64,000 nt of DNA from Cohnella thailandensis (GTDB taxonomy: Bacteria; Bacillota; Bacilli; Paenibacillales; Paenibacillaceae), in assembly GCF_014212135.1 (NCBI RefSeq), contig NZ_JACJVQ010000021.1, positions 124,001-188,000 of the forward strand, read 5' to 3'. Below, one piece after another: positions 42,866 to 51,313 of the stretch. A model generated the notes under the pieces. It saw only the letters and a program-made list of their open reading frames with translations, searched no databases and had not been told where the DNA came from. The translations under genes were made by a program, and so were the position numbers. Position 1 is the stretch's first letter. Each line of letters opens with the position of its first letter.

Positions 42866-43032
42866 ATCGCCCTTTATTTCCCTCTCTATTCCTCTATCTC
42901 TAGCATTCTAGCATTTTCTCTCCGAATTCTGCATTCATTAAGGTAAAATAGTGCCGAAAAATGTAAAAAAGCGAGATTTCGCAACCTTCGCTTGAGGGGT
43001 CAAACGATCCGATTGCGAGATTGCGAATACGC

Positions 43033-43067
43033 AAAAACGCGGCTCTCGGGTTCGAGATGCCGCGTTT
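43033..43067 (-). terminator. Terminator of DJ-1/PfpI-family gene
   Basis: On the minus strand ACGCGGC..TCTCG pairs with CGAGA.GCCGCGT and is followed by a T-run. It lies 34 bases after the stop of the leftward DJ-1/PfpI gene. Confidence 0.75.
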
Positions 43068-43100
43068 CGCGTTTTAACGTTATTAAACTGTCGAGGAGCC

Positions 43101-43634
43101 TTAGTACGCCGTTACGCCGATCTTGTCGATCGTCTCCTGGATGAACGCCGGCTCGTCCTTCGGCCCCCGCGACGTGATCAGGTTCCCGTCGACGACGACC
43201 TCCTTGTCGACGAACTTGCCTCCGGCCTGCTCGATCTCGCCTTGAATGCCGGAATAGCCGGTCAACGTCTTGCCCTGCAGCAGGCCCGCGCTCGCGAGCA
43301 CCTGCGGGCCGTGGCAGATCGCCGCGATCGGGATGCCCCGGCTATTCGCCTGCTTCACGAAGTCCTGTACGGCCTTGTCCCCGCGCAGCTTCTCCGGCGA
43401 GCTTCCTCCGGGGATGATCACCGCCTCGTAATCGGCCGCGTTCGCTTCGGAAGCGGCGAGGTGAGTCGTGTAGGAGATCGTCCCCTTCTTGCCCTTCAGC
43501 TCCTCGCCCGCTTTAAGCCCGATAATGACGGCATCGGTGCCGTTCTCGATCATCGCGTCGTAAGGGTTCTTCATCTCCGAGTCCTCGTAGCCCTCGGCCA
43601 AGAGGAAAGCGACTTTCTTCGCGCTCTGTTTCAT
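43101..43634 (-). CDS. DJ-1/PfpI family protein (type 1 glutamine amidotransferase-like)
   Basis: A 177-residue DJ-1/PfpI protein of the YraA/YfkM/PfpI stress type. The nucleophile elbow is AAICHGPQ with the Cys, and the N-terminal EGYED supplies the Glu that tunes it. Members are proposed proteases, deglycases or chaperones in carbonyl or general stress. The ATG at 43634 follows AAGGGAG; a 24-residue upstream extension is not typical. Confidence 0.9.
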   Translation of the reverse strand: MKQSAKKVAFLLAEGYEDSEMKNPYDAMIENGTDAVIIGLKAGEELKGKKGTISYTTHLAASEANAADYEAVIIPGGSSPEKLRGDKAVQDFVKQANSRGIPIAAICHGPQVLASAGLLQGKTLTGYSGIQGEIEQAGGKFVDKEVVVDGNLITSRGPKDEPAFIQETIDKIGVTAY

Positions 43635-43755
43635 GACGTCTCGCTCCCTTCGTTGGACATTCCTTCCGTCCTTTAACTTACCCAAAGCAGCCGGATCTAA
43701 AAACAACCGCCTCGAAGCTTATTCGCTTCGGGCGGTTGTTTGGATGACTTACGGT

Positions 43756-46311
43756 TTACTCTCTGGTCTTCGAAGGCATCAGCTTGACATCCTTGCCAAC
43801 ATGATCGTAGTCGAAGTTTAGATCGTACAGGAAGTAGCCGATCGGATTCTTTTGCGCATCATAGTAGAACACGTACAGATACTGATTGTACAGTTCTTTG
43901 TATCCCAGGAACCCGTGCTCATTACCGCCTTCGTACAGCTTGATCGGCCAGAACATCCCGGTGAACTGATTTTGTACGTTCTTGAGATCTTCTTTCGTCC
44001 ACAAGCGGGGCTGCGTATCCGTATAGTACTTGTCCGTCGATTTGATTTCGATGTACTGCGCGTTCCGCAGGGACGGGTCCGCCGTCTCCTTGTTCAAGTT
44101 GATTCTCAGTTGGAAGGAATGCCTGCTCTCGGAATTGCTCGTAGCGTCTTCTTCAAGCAGTTCTTCCTTGGTCAACAATTCGACCGATAGGCCGGCTTGG
44201 TTCTCGATTACCGTAATAGGCGTCAGGTCGTATTGATAATCGCCGTCCATAACCGTTTGTCCCGCTCGTTCGACTACCACATGCAACGCGCCTTGGAGCG
44301 AAGACGGGCTAAAGTGGTTCCCCCTGCCCCAATCATCCAGATTGAACGAAGCATTCGGGTAATAGACCGTCTCGGTTACCGAAATCTCCGATCCCAGCGT
44401 CGTATCCGCCGCAGGGACGGTAATGGTTACCCGGTCTCCCTTCTCGAGAGAGCCCGTTTCTAATTGGTAGACAGTTACCTCAGGGCCGTTGCCGGCATTC
44501 CTCAGTCGGAACGCTTCCTGAAGGGAACGCTCATAGTAGAAATGAACTTGATATTGCTTGGAACGCACTCCGTCGGCGCTGTACACGTAGAGATAGACGT
44601 GCAGATCATGATGCGGCTGCAGTCGGACGGAGAATTCGGTCGCTCCGTTCTCCAAGCTTCCCCAGCTGTAATTGCCGTCGTCGGTTTGCACGGTGTACCT
44701 AACCGAAGAATAAACGGCGCTCGATACGCTTAGCGTAACATCCGACTCGGTGAAATCGGCAGGAATAGCAACGGAGTAAGACATTACGTCCGGACTATAG
44801 CCCGTGCCTAGCAAAAGGTTGCCGCCATCTCTCTGTTCAAGCTCCATGTACACGCTGCTCGCGACCGACAGGGAATGCAGCGTAGCGTCGGCGCAATTTT
44901 CCGTGCACTCGTTGTTTCCGTTGCCTGGACTAGGCGTGCCCGGATCGGTCGTTCCCGGCGGATTCGATCCGCCCGGAGACGTCGAACCCGTTGGAGTCGA
45001 GCCCGTATCCTTGCCGCTTCCGTCCACTGCGTTCGGCTTCGTCTCGAACGAGGAGCCCTTCGCGCCTTCGTTGACCGTAGCGTTCTCGATCTTGCCTTCG
45101 CCGATCAGCTTGGCGACGGAGTCGAGCACGAGCTTCAACACTTGAGCTTCCTTGCTCAGGTTGATCGTGCTGTTGTCCGCGCCTTCCGCTACGGACAGAT
45201 TCCCGATGGAGCCGCTCGGAACGTTGATTTGGATATTCGCGGCCAGCACCCGAACGTCTTCGAATTGGCCGACCAGCTCGACGCCGGAGTCCTTAGGCAG
45301 CGCCTTCGACAGCTCTACGTTCGTGAAGCCGCTGTCGGTCGTGTTCGATTCCTCGAGCTTAACGGCCGAGTTGACGATGACGTCCTGTACGGTCGTCGCG
45401 CTGATGGCGACGATACGCACCGTGCCGGAAGGCTTATCGACGATGATCCGCAGCAGAACCGAATCCTCCACGTGAACGGAGTTCGCGCCGCCGCCGTTAA
45501 CGTTCGTCGTTCCCTTAACGGTTACTTTCTTAAGCGTAACGTCGCCGTCGCCGACTTCCTTGGCGATCGTCAGGTTGCCCGCAATGACCATATTGGTTAG
45601 CGTTACGCCGCTCGCGGAGATTACGACGTCTCCCGCGATCGTCTGAGTCCGGTCGTCGGAGCCGTATTCGCCCGCTTGATCGAACACCTTCGCCGCGTTC
45701 TTCAAACCAAGCGCGGCATCGAGCAGAACGACGGCTTCCGCGCGAGTAATCGACGCTTTCGGACGGAAATTGCCTTGCATGTCGCCCTTGACGACGTTCG
45801 CGGCCGCAAGCTCGGAGATCGCTCCTTGGCTCCATTCGGAGATTTGCGCGGCATCCTTGAACGAGATCGGGTCGGCGCCCGCGTCCCCCTTCCATTGCAG
45901 CGCCTTGGCCACCATGACAGCCGCTTCCTCGCGCGTCGTCTTCGCGTTCGGAGCCGCGCCGCCGTTGCCATTGCCTTGGATATAGCCTGCTTTGAGCGCT
46001 ACCGCGATGTCATGGTACGCCCAATTGCTCTTCGGCAAGTCGGCGAAAGCCGCGTCGGCGGCTTCTTCCTTAAGCTCGAACGCGCGATTGAGCAAAGCCG
46101 CGAACTCGCCGCGGGTAACGGCAGCGTCAGGCTTGACCGTCCCGTCTTCATACCCCTTGAGAAGACCGGATTCGGTCCATTTCGTAAGCGTAGCCGAAGC
46201 CCAGTGCTTCTCGGCATCCTTTGGAACCGCACCGAATGCGGCGGACAGCATGGATCCGAATGTTAGAGCGAATGTTAGAAGGCTAGCTGTTGCGATTCTT
46301 GCTTTTCTCAA
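43756..46311 (-). CDS. Surface protein with three SLH domains
   Basis: An 851-residue secreted protein. It has a signal peptide (1-28), then three S-layer-homology domains (about 30-85, 90-148 and 152-208; ITR.E.-type motifs VTRGEFAALL, TTREEAAVMV and ITRAEAVVLL) that hold it to pyruvylated wall polymer. Next come a beta-helix-like region of short valine-rich repeats (about 220-430), a Pro/Gly/Ser/Thr linker, a cadherin-like beta-sandwich domain (about 505-620) and a C-terminal domain with aromatic strands. A TTG start at 46311 follows GGAGGGG. Target and role outside the cell are unknown. Confidence 0.85.
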   Translation of the reverse strand: MRKARIATASLLTFALTFGSMLSAAFGAVPKDAEKHWASATLTKWTESGLLKGYEDGTVKPDAAVTRGEFAALLNRAFELKEEAADAAFADLPKSNWAYHDIAVALKAGYIQGNGNGGAAPNAKTTREEAAVMVAKALQWKGDAGADPISFKDAAQISEWSQGAISELAAANVVKGDMQGNFRPKASITRAEAVVLLDAALGLKNAAKVFDQAGEYGSDDRTQTIAGDVVISASGVTLTNMVIAGNLTIAKEVGDGDVTLKKVTVKGTTNVNGGGANSVHVEDSVLLRIIVDKPSGTVRIVAISATTVQDVIVNSAVKLEESNTTDSGFTNVELSKALPKDSGVELVGQFEDVRVLAANIQINVPSGSIGNLSVAEGADNSTINLSKEAQVLKLVLDSVAKLIGEGKIENATVNEGAKGSSFETKPNAVDGSGKDTGSTPTGSTSPGGSNPPGTTDPGTPSPGNGNNECTENCADATLHSLSVASSVYMELEQRDGGNLLLGTGYSPDVMSYSVAIPADFTESDVTLSVSSAVYSSVRYTVQTDDGNYSWGSLENGATEFSVRLQPHHDLHVYLYVYSADGVRSKQYQVHFYYERSLQEAFRLRNAGNGPEVTVYQLETGSLEKGDRVTITVPAADTTLGSEISVTETVYYPNASFNLDDWGRGNHFSPSSLQGALHVVVERAGQTVMDGDYQYDLTPITVIENQAGLSVELLTKEELLEEDATSNSESRHSFQLRINLNKETADPSLRNAQYIEIKSTDKYYTDTQPRLWTKEDLKNVQNQFTGMFWPIKLYEGGNEHGFLGYKELYNQYLYVFYYDAQKNPIGYFLYDLNFDYDHVGKDVKLMPSKTRE

Positions 46312-46354
46312 ACCCGATTCCCCTCCGACTAGGTTAAATGTCCTACAATTCCTA

Positions 46355-46370
46355 TCAACTAGGTAGTTGA
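46355..46370. promoter_or_regulatory. Palindrome upstream of SLH gene
   Basis: TCAACTA-GG-TAGTTGA is a perfect inverted repeat 44 bases before the TTG start, in the leader or promoter of the SLH gene and downstream of a TATTAT. It is a good candidate operator for an unknown regulator. Confidence 0.45.
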
Positions 46371-46530
46371 CAAGTTCGATAATAGCATGCGATTGGGAAA
46401 ATTCACCTAAAGAATAGTTAAATTATCACATATTATTTTACATTTAATGGTTTATTATCACAGATTCTTATCGATTCTCGTTCTAATCTCCTATATCCAA
46501 ATCCGTCTATTCATTCCTTCGGCAGCCTTC

Positions 46531-46538
46531 GCCGATAT
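46531..46538 (+). promoter_or_regulatory. Possible sigma-D -10 element
   Basis: GCCGATAT exactly matches the -10 of motility sigma factor SigD, 20 bases before the yjfB-like start. The expected -35 TAAA is not present at the usual spacing, and the leader would be very short, so this is tentative. Confidence 0.35.
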
Positions 46539-46558
46539 TAGGGAGGGAGGTGGACAAA

Positions 46559-46735
46559 ATGGATATCGCGGCAGCATCCGTATCGATGAGTCAAGCGTCG
46601 CTTGCGCAAGCGGTAAGCATCAAGGTCCTCTCTCTGATGAAGGATCAGATGGAAGTGCAGGGTCAGAATCTCGCGCAGATGATGACCCAGAGCTTGGACC
46701 CGAATCTGGGCAATCGATTGGATATTCGGGTGTAG
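46559..46735 (+). CDS. YjfB-like putative motility protein
   Basis: A 58-residue protein (MDIAAASVSMSQASLAQAVS then a Met/Gln-rich helix and a C-terminal DPNLGNRLDIRV) of the YjfB type. Bacillus yjfB belongs to the SigD motility regulon; its mechanism is unknown. The ATG at 46559 follows GGGAGG by 8 bases and is preferred to the GTG at 46550. It converges on the second leader-protein gene with a shared terminator. Confidence 0.75.
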   Translation: MDIAAASVSMSQASLAQAVSIKVLSLMKDQMEVQGQNLAQMMTQSLDPNLGNRLDIRV

Positions 46736-46742
46736 GCATGCG

Positions 46743-46787
46743 AAAAGGGCTGCCGCGAGGTTCTTCACCTAGCGCGACAGCCCTTTT
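46743..46787. terminator. Bidirectional terminator
   Basis: AAAAGGGCTG at 46743-46752 pairs with CAGCCCTTTT at 46778-46787, with an inner CGCG pair. It has T-runs on both strands and separates the yjfB-like gene from leader protein 2. Confidence 0.8.
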
Positions 46788-46829
46788 CCTATCGGATCGT
46801 ATTGGAGTAGCGGGAGTCGGGTTAGCTCC

Positions 46830-47186
46830 CTACGTATTCCTGGCAATTCCCTTGAAGGTGTCCGCTCTGGATTGTTCTATATCCGAGAGCTTCTCTCTGA
46901 CTTGGCGAATGAGCTCCATCATTTGCTGCATTTGGTCGTTAGCGTTGTCGCTGCCCGACTCCGTCGTTCGATACTGAGCCTCCGATTCGAGCCCGGCGCC
47001 TCCTACGACGGCTTCCAGCTCCTGATCGGACAGCTCCGAAGGATCCTTGGAAGAGAGAATTTCGGCGGTCGCCTGCCGGAGCGTTCCTTCTAAATCGTCT
47101 GCCAGCAGCCGCCGGAAAGCCGGGTCCTTCTCCGCCCTGGCGATCAGCTCGTCGCCAAGATTGGCGATACGCGGATCCTTGCTCAT
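46830..47186 (-). CDS. NHLP-like double-glycine leader protein 2
   Basis: A 118-residue paralogue of leader protein 1. The leader (LIARAEKDPAFRRLLADDLE ... ELSDQELEAVVGG, Gly62-Gly63) aligns with AKAEPAFAELVKTDFEE ... ELSEDDLELVVGG. The 55-residue cargo has no Cys, is helical (QQMMELIRQVREKLSDIEQS) and ends SRADTFKGIARNT, a pattern shared with cargo 1. It lies apart from the exporter operon and is presumably exported by it. ATG at 47186 after AAGGGGGA. Confidence 0.72.
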   Translation of the reverse strand: MSKDPRIANLGDELIARAEKDPAFRRLLADDLEGTLRQATAEILSSKDPSELSDQELEAVVGGAGLESEAQYRTTESGSDNANDQMQQMMELIRQVREKLSDIEQSRADTFKGIARNT

Positions 47187-47335
47187 GGGAATCCCCCTTG
47201 TCTATAATCGCTTGTCGTATTCGTCATTAGGCAGAACATATTTTACCAGAAAAGAAGGAGTATCGGATCAATTATTTTGCAGTTTCTCCTATCTTTTTTA
47301 TACTCGCGCTCCCCCACATCCGCGGCATGCAAAAA

Positions 47336-47362
47336 TGCGGTCCTCGTTCGAGGAACCGCATC
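47336..47362 (-). terminator. Terminator of sugar operon
   Basis: ATGCGGT.CCTCG-TT-CGAGG.ACCGCAT hairpin with a T-run on the minus strand, after the FAD oxidoreductase gene. A nearly identical hairpin ends the tRNA unit at 55.9 kb. Confidence 0.75.
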
Positions 47363-47397
47363 TTATTTCGCCAATCTTTATCGGGAATGCGCCATCC

Positions 47398-48738
47398 CTA
47401 GACGACGGCGCCATCCTTCCTCAGGCATTCCCTCAACCGGTTCGCGTCCACTTCGGCGGCCGAGGTCCCTTGCAGCGCCGCCAGGGCGGCGGCGGTACCC
47501 GCGGCTTGGCCGGTCGCCATGCAGCTTGGCGTCAGGCGGGTCGTCGCCAGCGCCTCGTGCGTCGTCGAGATGCATCGGCCGGCGGCCAGAAGGTTATCGA
47601 TTCCTTTGGCGACCAGGCAGCCGTACGGAATGTCATAGGCTCCGTCTCCTCCGATCCAGGCAGCCTTGACTCCCTTGCCCGAGGGATCGTGAATGTCGAC
47701 GGGATAGCCGCTGCGAGCTATGGCGTCCGGGAATTTGCGCCCGGACACGACGTCGTCGATCGTCAAGCTGTACAGCCCGTCGATCCGCCTCGACTCGCGA
47801 ATGCCGATCTGCGCGCCGACCGCCGAGATCGAAGCGCGCGAGAAGCCGGGCACGCTCTTCTGCAGGAACTCCGCCATCATCAGCACCTGGCGGCGGCCTT
47901 CCTCCTCCGCCTTCGTCAGGTCCTCGACGTCGGTCCCGTCCAGCCCTTGAACCCGAGTGCAGTTGACCAGCACCTCGTCCTCCGCCGGCCCCGCGAACAG
48001 CAAGACCTGGTCGCGGTTGATCGGCAGGTTCGCCGCCTTCCATTCCGCATAGAAGCCTTGAATGCCGGTGAGCGGGATCCGCTCCAGATCGGCGAACGGA
48101 GTCTTGCGATAGAAGTTGTCCGGATTGTCGATCATCGCGCGCTTCACCGCTCCCAGGTCGACGCCGCGCATCCGGAACTTCATCGTCATCGGCTGGGTGA
48201 GCCGGTCGCCGTCCCGGCCGATCCGGGTGGGCGCTCCGGATAAGCTCGCGACGTCCGCGTCGCCCGAAGTGTCGACGAACATGGAGCCTTGCACTTGGAT
48301 CCGTCCGGACTTGCCGGTCAACGTCACGCTTCGGATCCGACCCTCCCGCACCTCGACATCGTCGACGAAGCTGTGAAGCAGCAGCTTCACGCCCGCCTCC
48401 ATCAGCATATCGATCGCCGTCACCTTGAACAGCTCCGGATGGTACGGAGTCACGGTGCTGACGAAGCCGACCGTGTCGCGCAGATGGCCGGGAGAGCCGC
48501 CGCAGGCGATCAGACGGTCCACCAGCTCCTGCGGAATGCCGCGAATGACTTGTTCTCCCGCTTCGGTATGGAATGTCATCCACGGGTAGACGAGCGCCGC
48601 CGTCGACATTCCGCCGAGGAATCCGTACCGTTCGATAAGCACGGTGCGGGCTCCTTGCCGGCCGGCCGCGATCGCCGCGATAATGCCTGCCGGGCCTCCG
48701 CCGACGACGACGACATCCGCCTCAAACGTTTTTTTCAT
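47398..48738 (-). CDS. FAD-dependent oxidoreductase
   Basis: A 446-residue flavoprotein. The Rossmann motif ADVVVVGGGPAGIIAAIAAG and the later VDTSGDADVASLSG, ending with DNLLAAGRCISTTHEALATT and the MATGQAAGTAAALA stretch, are typical of the FAD_oxidored family that accompanies sugar or glycan loci. Catalysis and substrate are unknown; it may oxidise the imported sugar or its derivative. Last gene of the uptake operon, 43 bases after the permease gene. Confidence 0.85.
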   Translation of the reverse strand: MKKTFEADVVVVGGGPAGIIAAIAAGRQGARTVLIERYGFLGGMSTAALVYPWMTFHTEAGEQVIRGIPQELVDRLIACGGSPGHLRDTVGFVSTVTPYHPELFKVTAIDMLMEAGVKLLLHSFVDDVEVREGRIRSVTLTGKSGRIQVQGSMFVDTSGDADVASLSGAPTRIGRDGDRLTQPMTMKFRMRGVDLGAVKRAMIDNPDNFYRKTPFADLERIPLTGIQGFYAEWKAANLPINRDQVLLFAGPAEDEVLVNCTRVQGLDGTDVEDLTKAEEEGRRQVLMMAEFLQKSVPGFSRASISAVGAQIGIRESRRIDGLYSLTIDDVVSGRKFPDAIARSGYPVDIHDPSGKGVKAAWIGGDGAYDIPYGCLVAKGIDNLLAAGRCISTTHEALATTRLTPSCMATGQAAGTAAALAALQGTSAAEVDANRLRECLRKDGAVV

Positions 48739-48781
48739 CTTCCATCGCGCCCCTTTTTCTAATTGAAATCTTATGCTCCCG

Positions 48782-49648
48782 TCAATCCTTCAGCCCGGTC
48801 ATCGCCACGCCTTCCATGAACTGCTTCTGCGCGAAGAAGAAAATAATGAGAAGCGGAAGAGTGGCCATTACCGAGGCGCTCATCAGCAGATGCCACGACG
48901 TGCCCGCTTCGTCGGTAAACAGCGACAGGCCGAGCGGAATCGTCATCAGCTCGCGGCTGTTCACGAAGATCAGAGGATCGTAAAATTCGTTCCAGCAGGT
49001 CAAGAAGGTGAAGATCGTCAGCGTGGAAATCGCCGGTCCCGCGAGCGGAAGCATGATTCTCCAATAGATGCCGAACCGGGAGCAGCCGTCGATCATCGCC
49101 GCTTCCTCCAGCTCCTTCGGCAGCGTCAGGAAGAACTGACGCATGACGAACACGCCGAACACGCCTCCGGCGCCGAAGATCGGCACGACGATAAGCGGAA
49201 AATGCGTATTGATAAAGCCCAGGTCGCGCATGAACAGGAACATCGGAATCGACGTCGCCTCATGCGGAATCATCATCGTGCTCAGCAGGATAAGGAACAC
49301 GAGGTTGCGCCCGACGAACGGAATGCGTCCGAACGCGTATCCGGATAAGGAGGCGAACAGCACCGTCCCTATGGTGACAAGAGCGGCGATATAGACGCTG
49401 TTGAAGTAAAACCGGCCGAACGGAATGGCCTGCAGGACTTCCGAATAGTTCTCCCAGCGGATCGGCGAAGGAATCCATTGCGGCGGAAAGACGAAGATGT
49501 CCGACGGTTCCTTCAGCGAGGTCGAGAGCATCCAGACGAACGGCAGGATCATGATGACGGAGATAAGCGTCAGAATCAGATAATGAAGAAGCACGCCCGG
49601 ACGGAGCCGAACGCGGGGCGCCGGCTTGATCATCGGTTCAGCTTTCAT
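48782..49648 (-). CDS. Carbohydrate ABC transporter permease (MalG/AraQ type)
   Basis: A 288-residue permease with six membrane segments. The ATPase-coupling EAA loop is EEAAMIDGCSRFGIYWRIML. It works with the other permease and the solute-binding protein; the ATPase must be supplied from elsewhere, as usual for such loci in Paenibacillaceae. Starts inside the upstream permease gene (11-base overlap). Confidence 0.93.
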   Translation of the reverse strand: MKAEPMIKPAPRVRLRPGVLLHYLILTLISVIMILPFVWMLSTSLKEPSDIFVFPPQWIPSPIRWENYSEVLQAIPFGRFYFNSVYIAALVTIGTVLFASLSGYAFGRIPFVGRNLVFLILLSTMMIPHEATSIPMFLFMRDLGFINTHFPLIVVPIFGAGGVFGVFVMRQFFLTLPKELEEAAMIDGCSRFGIYWRIMLPLAGPAISTLTIFTFLTCWNEFYDPLIFVNSRELMTIPLGLSLFTDEAGTSWHLLMSASVMATLPLLIIFFFAQKQFMEGVAMTGLKD

Positions 49649-50546
49649 GGAACACCCACCTTTTGCGAAGCTGCCACTGAATCAGGGTGAACGCCAGGAT
49701 AATGCAGAACAGAATCGTGGCGGCAGCGGAAGCGTAGCCGAGATCGAACAGCTTAAACGCCGTTTCCCAAATGTAATAGACGAGTACCTTGGTGGAATTG
49801 CTCGGACCGCCCTGGGTCATGACGTAGATCTGCCCGAATACCTTCAGGGAGCCGATAACGGTCATGATCACGGTCAGGAAGACGGTCGGCGTGATCATCG
49901 GCAGCGTAACCTGGAAGAACGTCCGGGTCCGTCCGGCGCCGTCCAGCTTGGCCGCTTCGTACAGATGCGCCGGCACCTGCTGCAAGGCCGCGATAAACAG
50001 CACCATGTTCAGGCCGACGTTCTTCAGCACGCTCGTCACGATGACCGCCGGCATCGCCAGATCGGGGTTGTACAGCCAAGTCGGGCCTTGAATTCCGAAC
50101 ATTTGCAATATTTGGTTAATAAAGCCCGAGTCCGTAGCCAGCATGTACTTCCATACGATGGACCAGACGATCAAGGACGTGATGACCGGAGTAAAAATCG
50201 CGGTTCGGAACAAGCCCATGAACGGGAGGCTTCTCGTCAGAAGGAGCGCAAGCATCAGGGCAAGCGCGATATTGAGAGGAACGAGCCCCGCCGAGAAATA
50301 AACGGTATTGCCTAGAGCCTTCCAGAAGATGTCGTCGTCCATCAGGTTCTTATAGTTATCGAATCCGGCGAACGAGGAATCCCCGAGCAGCGGCCAGTCC
50401 GTAAAGCCCATGTAGAACGCCATCCCCATCGGAAGCAGCAGGAAGCAGGTAAAGCCGAGCACCATCGGCGAGATGAACAGCCAGCCGGTCAGGTTCGCGT
50501 CCCGGGCGAGCGGATTCCGCGAGCCGCCGCGTCGTTTAACACTCAT
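49638..50546 (-). CDS. Carbohydrate ABC transporter permease (MalF/UgpA type)
   Basis: A 302-residue inner-membrane permease with six membrane segments and the EAA motif YEAAKLDGAGRTRTFFQVTL. The start (GWLFISPMVLGFTCFLLLPM) is typical. It overlaps both neighbouring genes by 11 bases, so the three are translated as a unit. Confidence 0.93.
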   Translation of the reverse strand: MSVKRRGGSRNPLARDANLTGWLFISPMVLGFTCFLLLPMGMAFYMGFTDWPLLGDSSFAGFDNYKNLMDDDIFWKALGNTVYFSAGLVPLNIALALMLALLLTRSLPFMGLFRTAIFTPVITSLIVWSIVWKYMLATDSGFINQILQMFGIQGPTWLYNPDLAMPAVIVTSVLKNVGLNMVLFIAALQQVPAHLYEAAKLDGAGRTRTFFQVTLPMITPTVFLTVIMTVIGSLKVFGQIYVMTQGGPSNSTKVLVYYIWETAFKLFDLGYASAAATILFCIILAFTLIQWQLRKRWVFHES

Positions 50547-51249
50547 GGCTTCCTTCTCCTCCCGCCTTGTCGATCGCCTCGCGGAACGAGCTCACCGCCC
50601 GGGCGATCGATTCCTCCGTCGCGCCGATGGAGACCGCTCCGACCAGCAGCGCCTTGACGCCGCAATCGATCAAATGCGGAATGTCCTCCGGAACGACCTT
50701 CCTCTGGGTAGGCACGATGACCGGAAGGCCGGAATTCTCCGCCAGCCAACGGTATTTGAGTAGGTCCGCCAGCGTCAGCGGCGAGCCGTATTCCGTTCCC
50801 GGCACGACCGACGCTTCCAGCGCGTCGATGCCGAACGCTCCCGCGGCCTCGAGCAGACGAAGGTCGAATTTGTCGTCGATCGCGAACGTCCGGGCAAGCC
50901 CCTGCGCCTTGAGCATAAACGTCGGAAGATGCCAGGCGTAAATCGAGTAGAAATCGAAGCCCGCCTCCGGCAGAGCCGCGATCTCTTCCCGGCTCACGTC
51001 GGCTGCCGATCCCCCCGGAACGACGCCGAGCGGTCCTTGGAACAGAGAACGGATGGCGGCGAACGTCTCCCGGTAGGAATCCAAAGGCCCGAAGCTATTG
51101 CCGCTGGCCCGGTGAGCGACGTTCAGGTGAACCTTGAGGCCGTCCGCGCCTTCCCGAACCGCCGCCTCGGCCAGCTTAGCGTCGTTGGCGGGCAGGCTGA
51201 CGAACAATTGAAGCTTGCCGCTTCGCAGCGATTGGCTTAAACGATTCAT
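50536..51249 (-). CDS. TIM-barrel protein of unknown substrate in the sugar operon
   Basis: A 237-residue protein with a (beta/alpha)8 pattern. The strand LFVSLPANDAKLAEAAVREG, the VHLNVAHRAS motif and the phosphate-binding end ALLVGAVSIGATEESI recall NanE-like and related phosphosugar barrel enzymes. The substrate is unknown. It lies between solute-binding protein and permease genes, an unusual place for an enzyme, suggesting that it processes the imported compound. ATG at 51249 after GGAGGA. Confidence 0.6.
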   Translation of the reverse strand: MNRLSQSLRSGKLQLFVSLPANDAKLAEAAVREGADGLKVHLNVAHRASGNSFGPLDSYRETFAAIRSLFQGPLGVVPGGSAADVSREEIAALPEAGFDFYSIYAWHLPTFMLKAQGLARTFAIDDKFDLRLLEAAGAFGIDALEASVVPGTEYGSPLTLADLLKYRWLAENSGLPVIVPTQRKVVPEDIPHLIDCGVKALLVGAVSIGATEESIARAVSSFREAIDKAGGEGSHEC

Positions 51250-51313
51250 GATGGTTCCTCCTCTCGAAGGAGACGACGGTTCGCGGATAAGCGAACCGTC
51301 GTCCCGCTTCGGG

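Noticed and set aside
34977-47186. Lanthipeptide or TOMM cluster
   Set aside because: Cargos have no Cys and no synthetase, cyclodehydratase or radical-SAM gene lies within the window.
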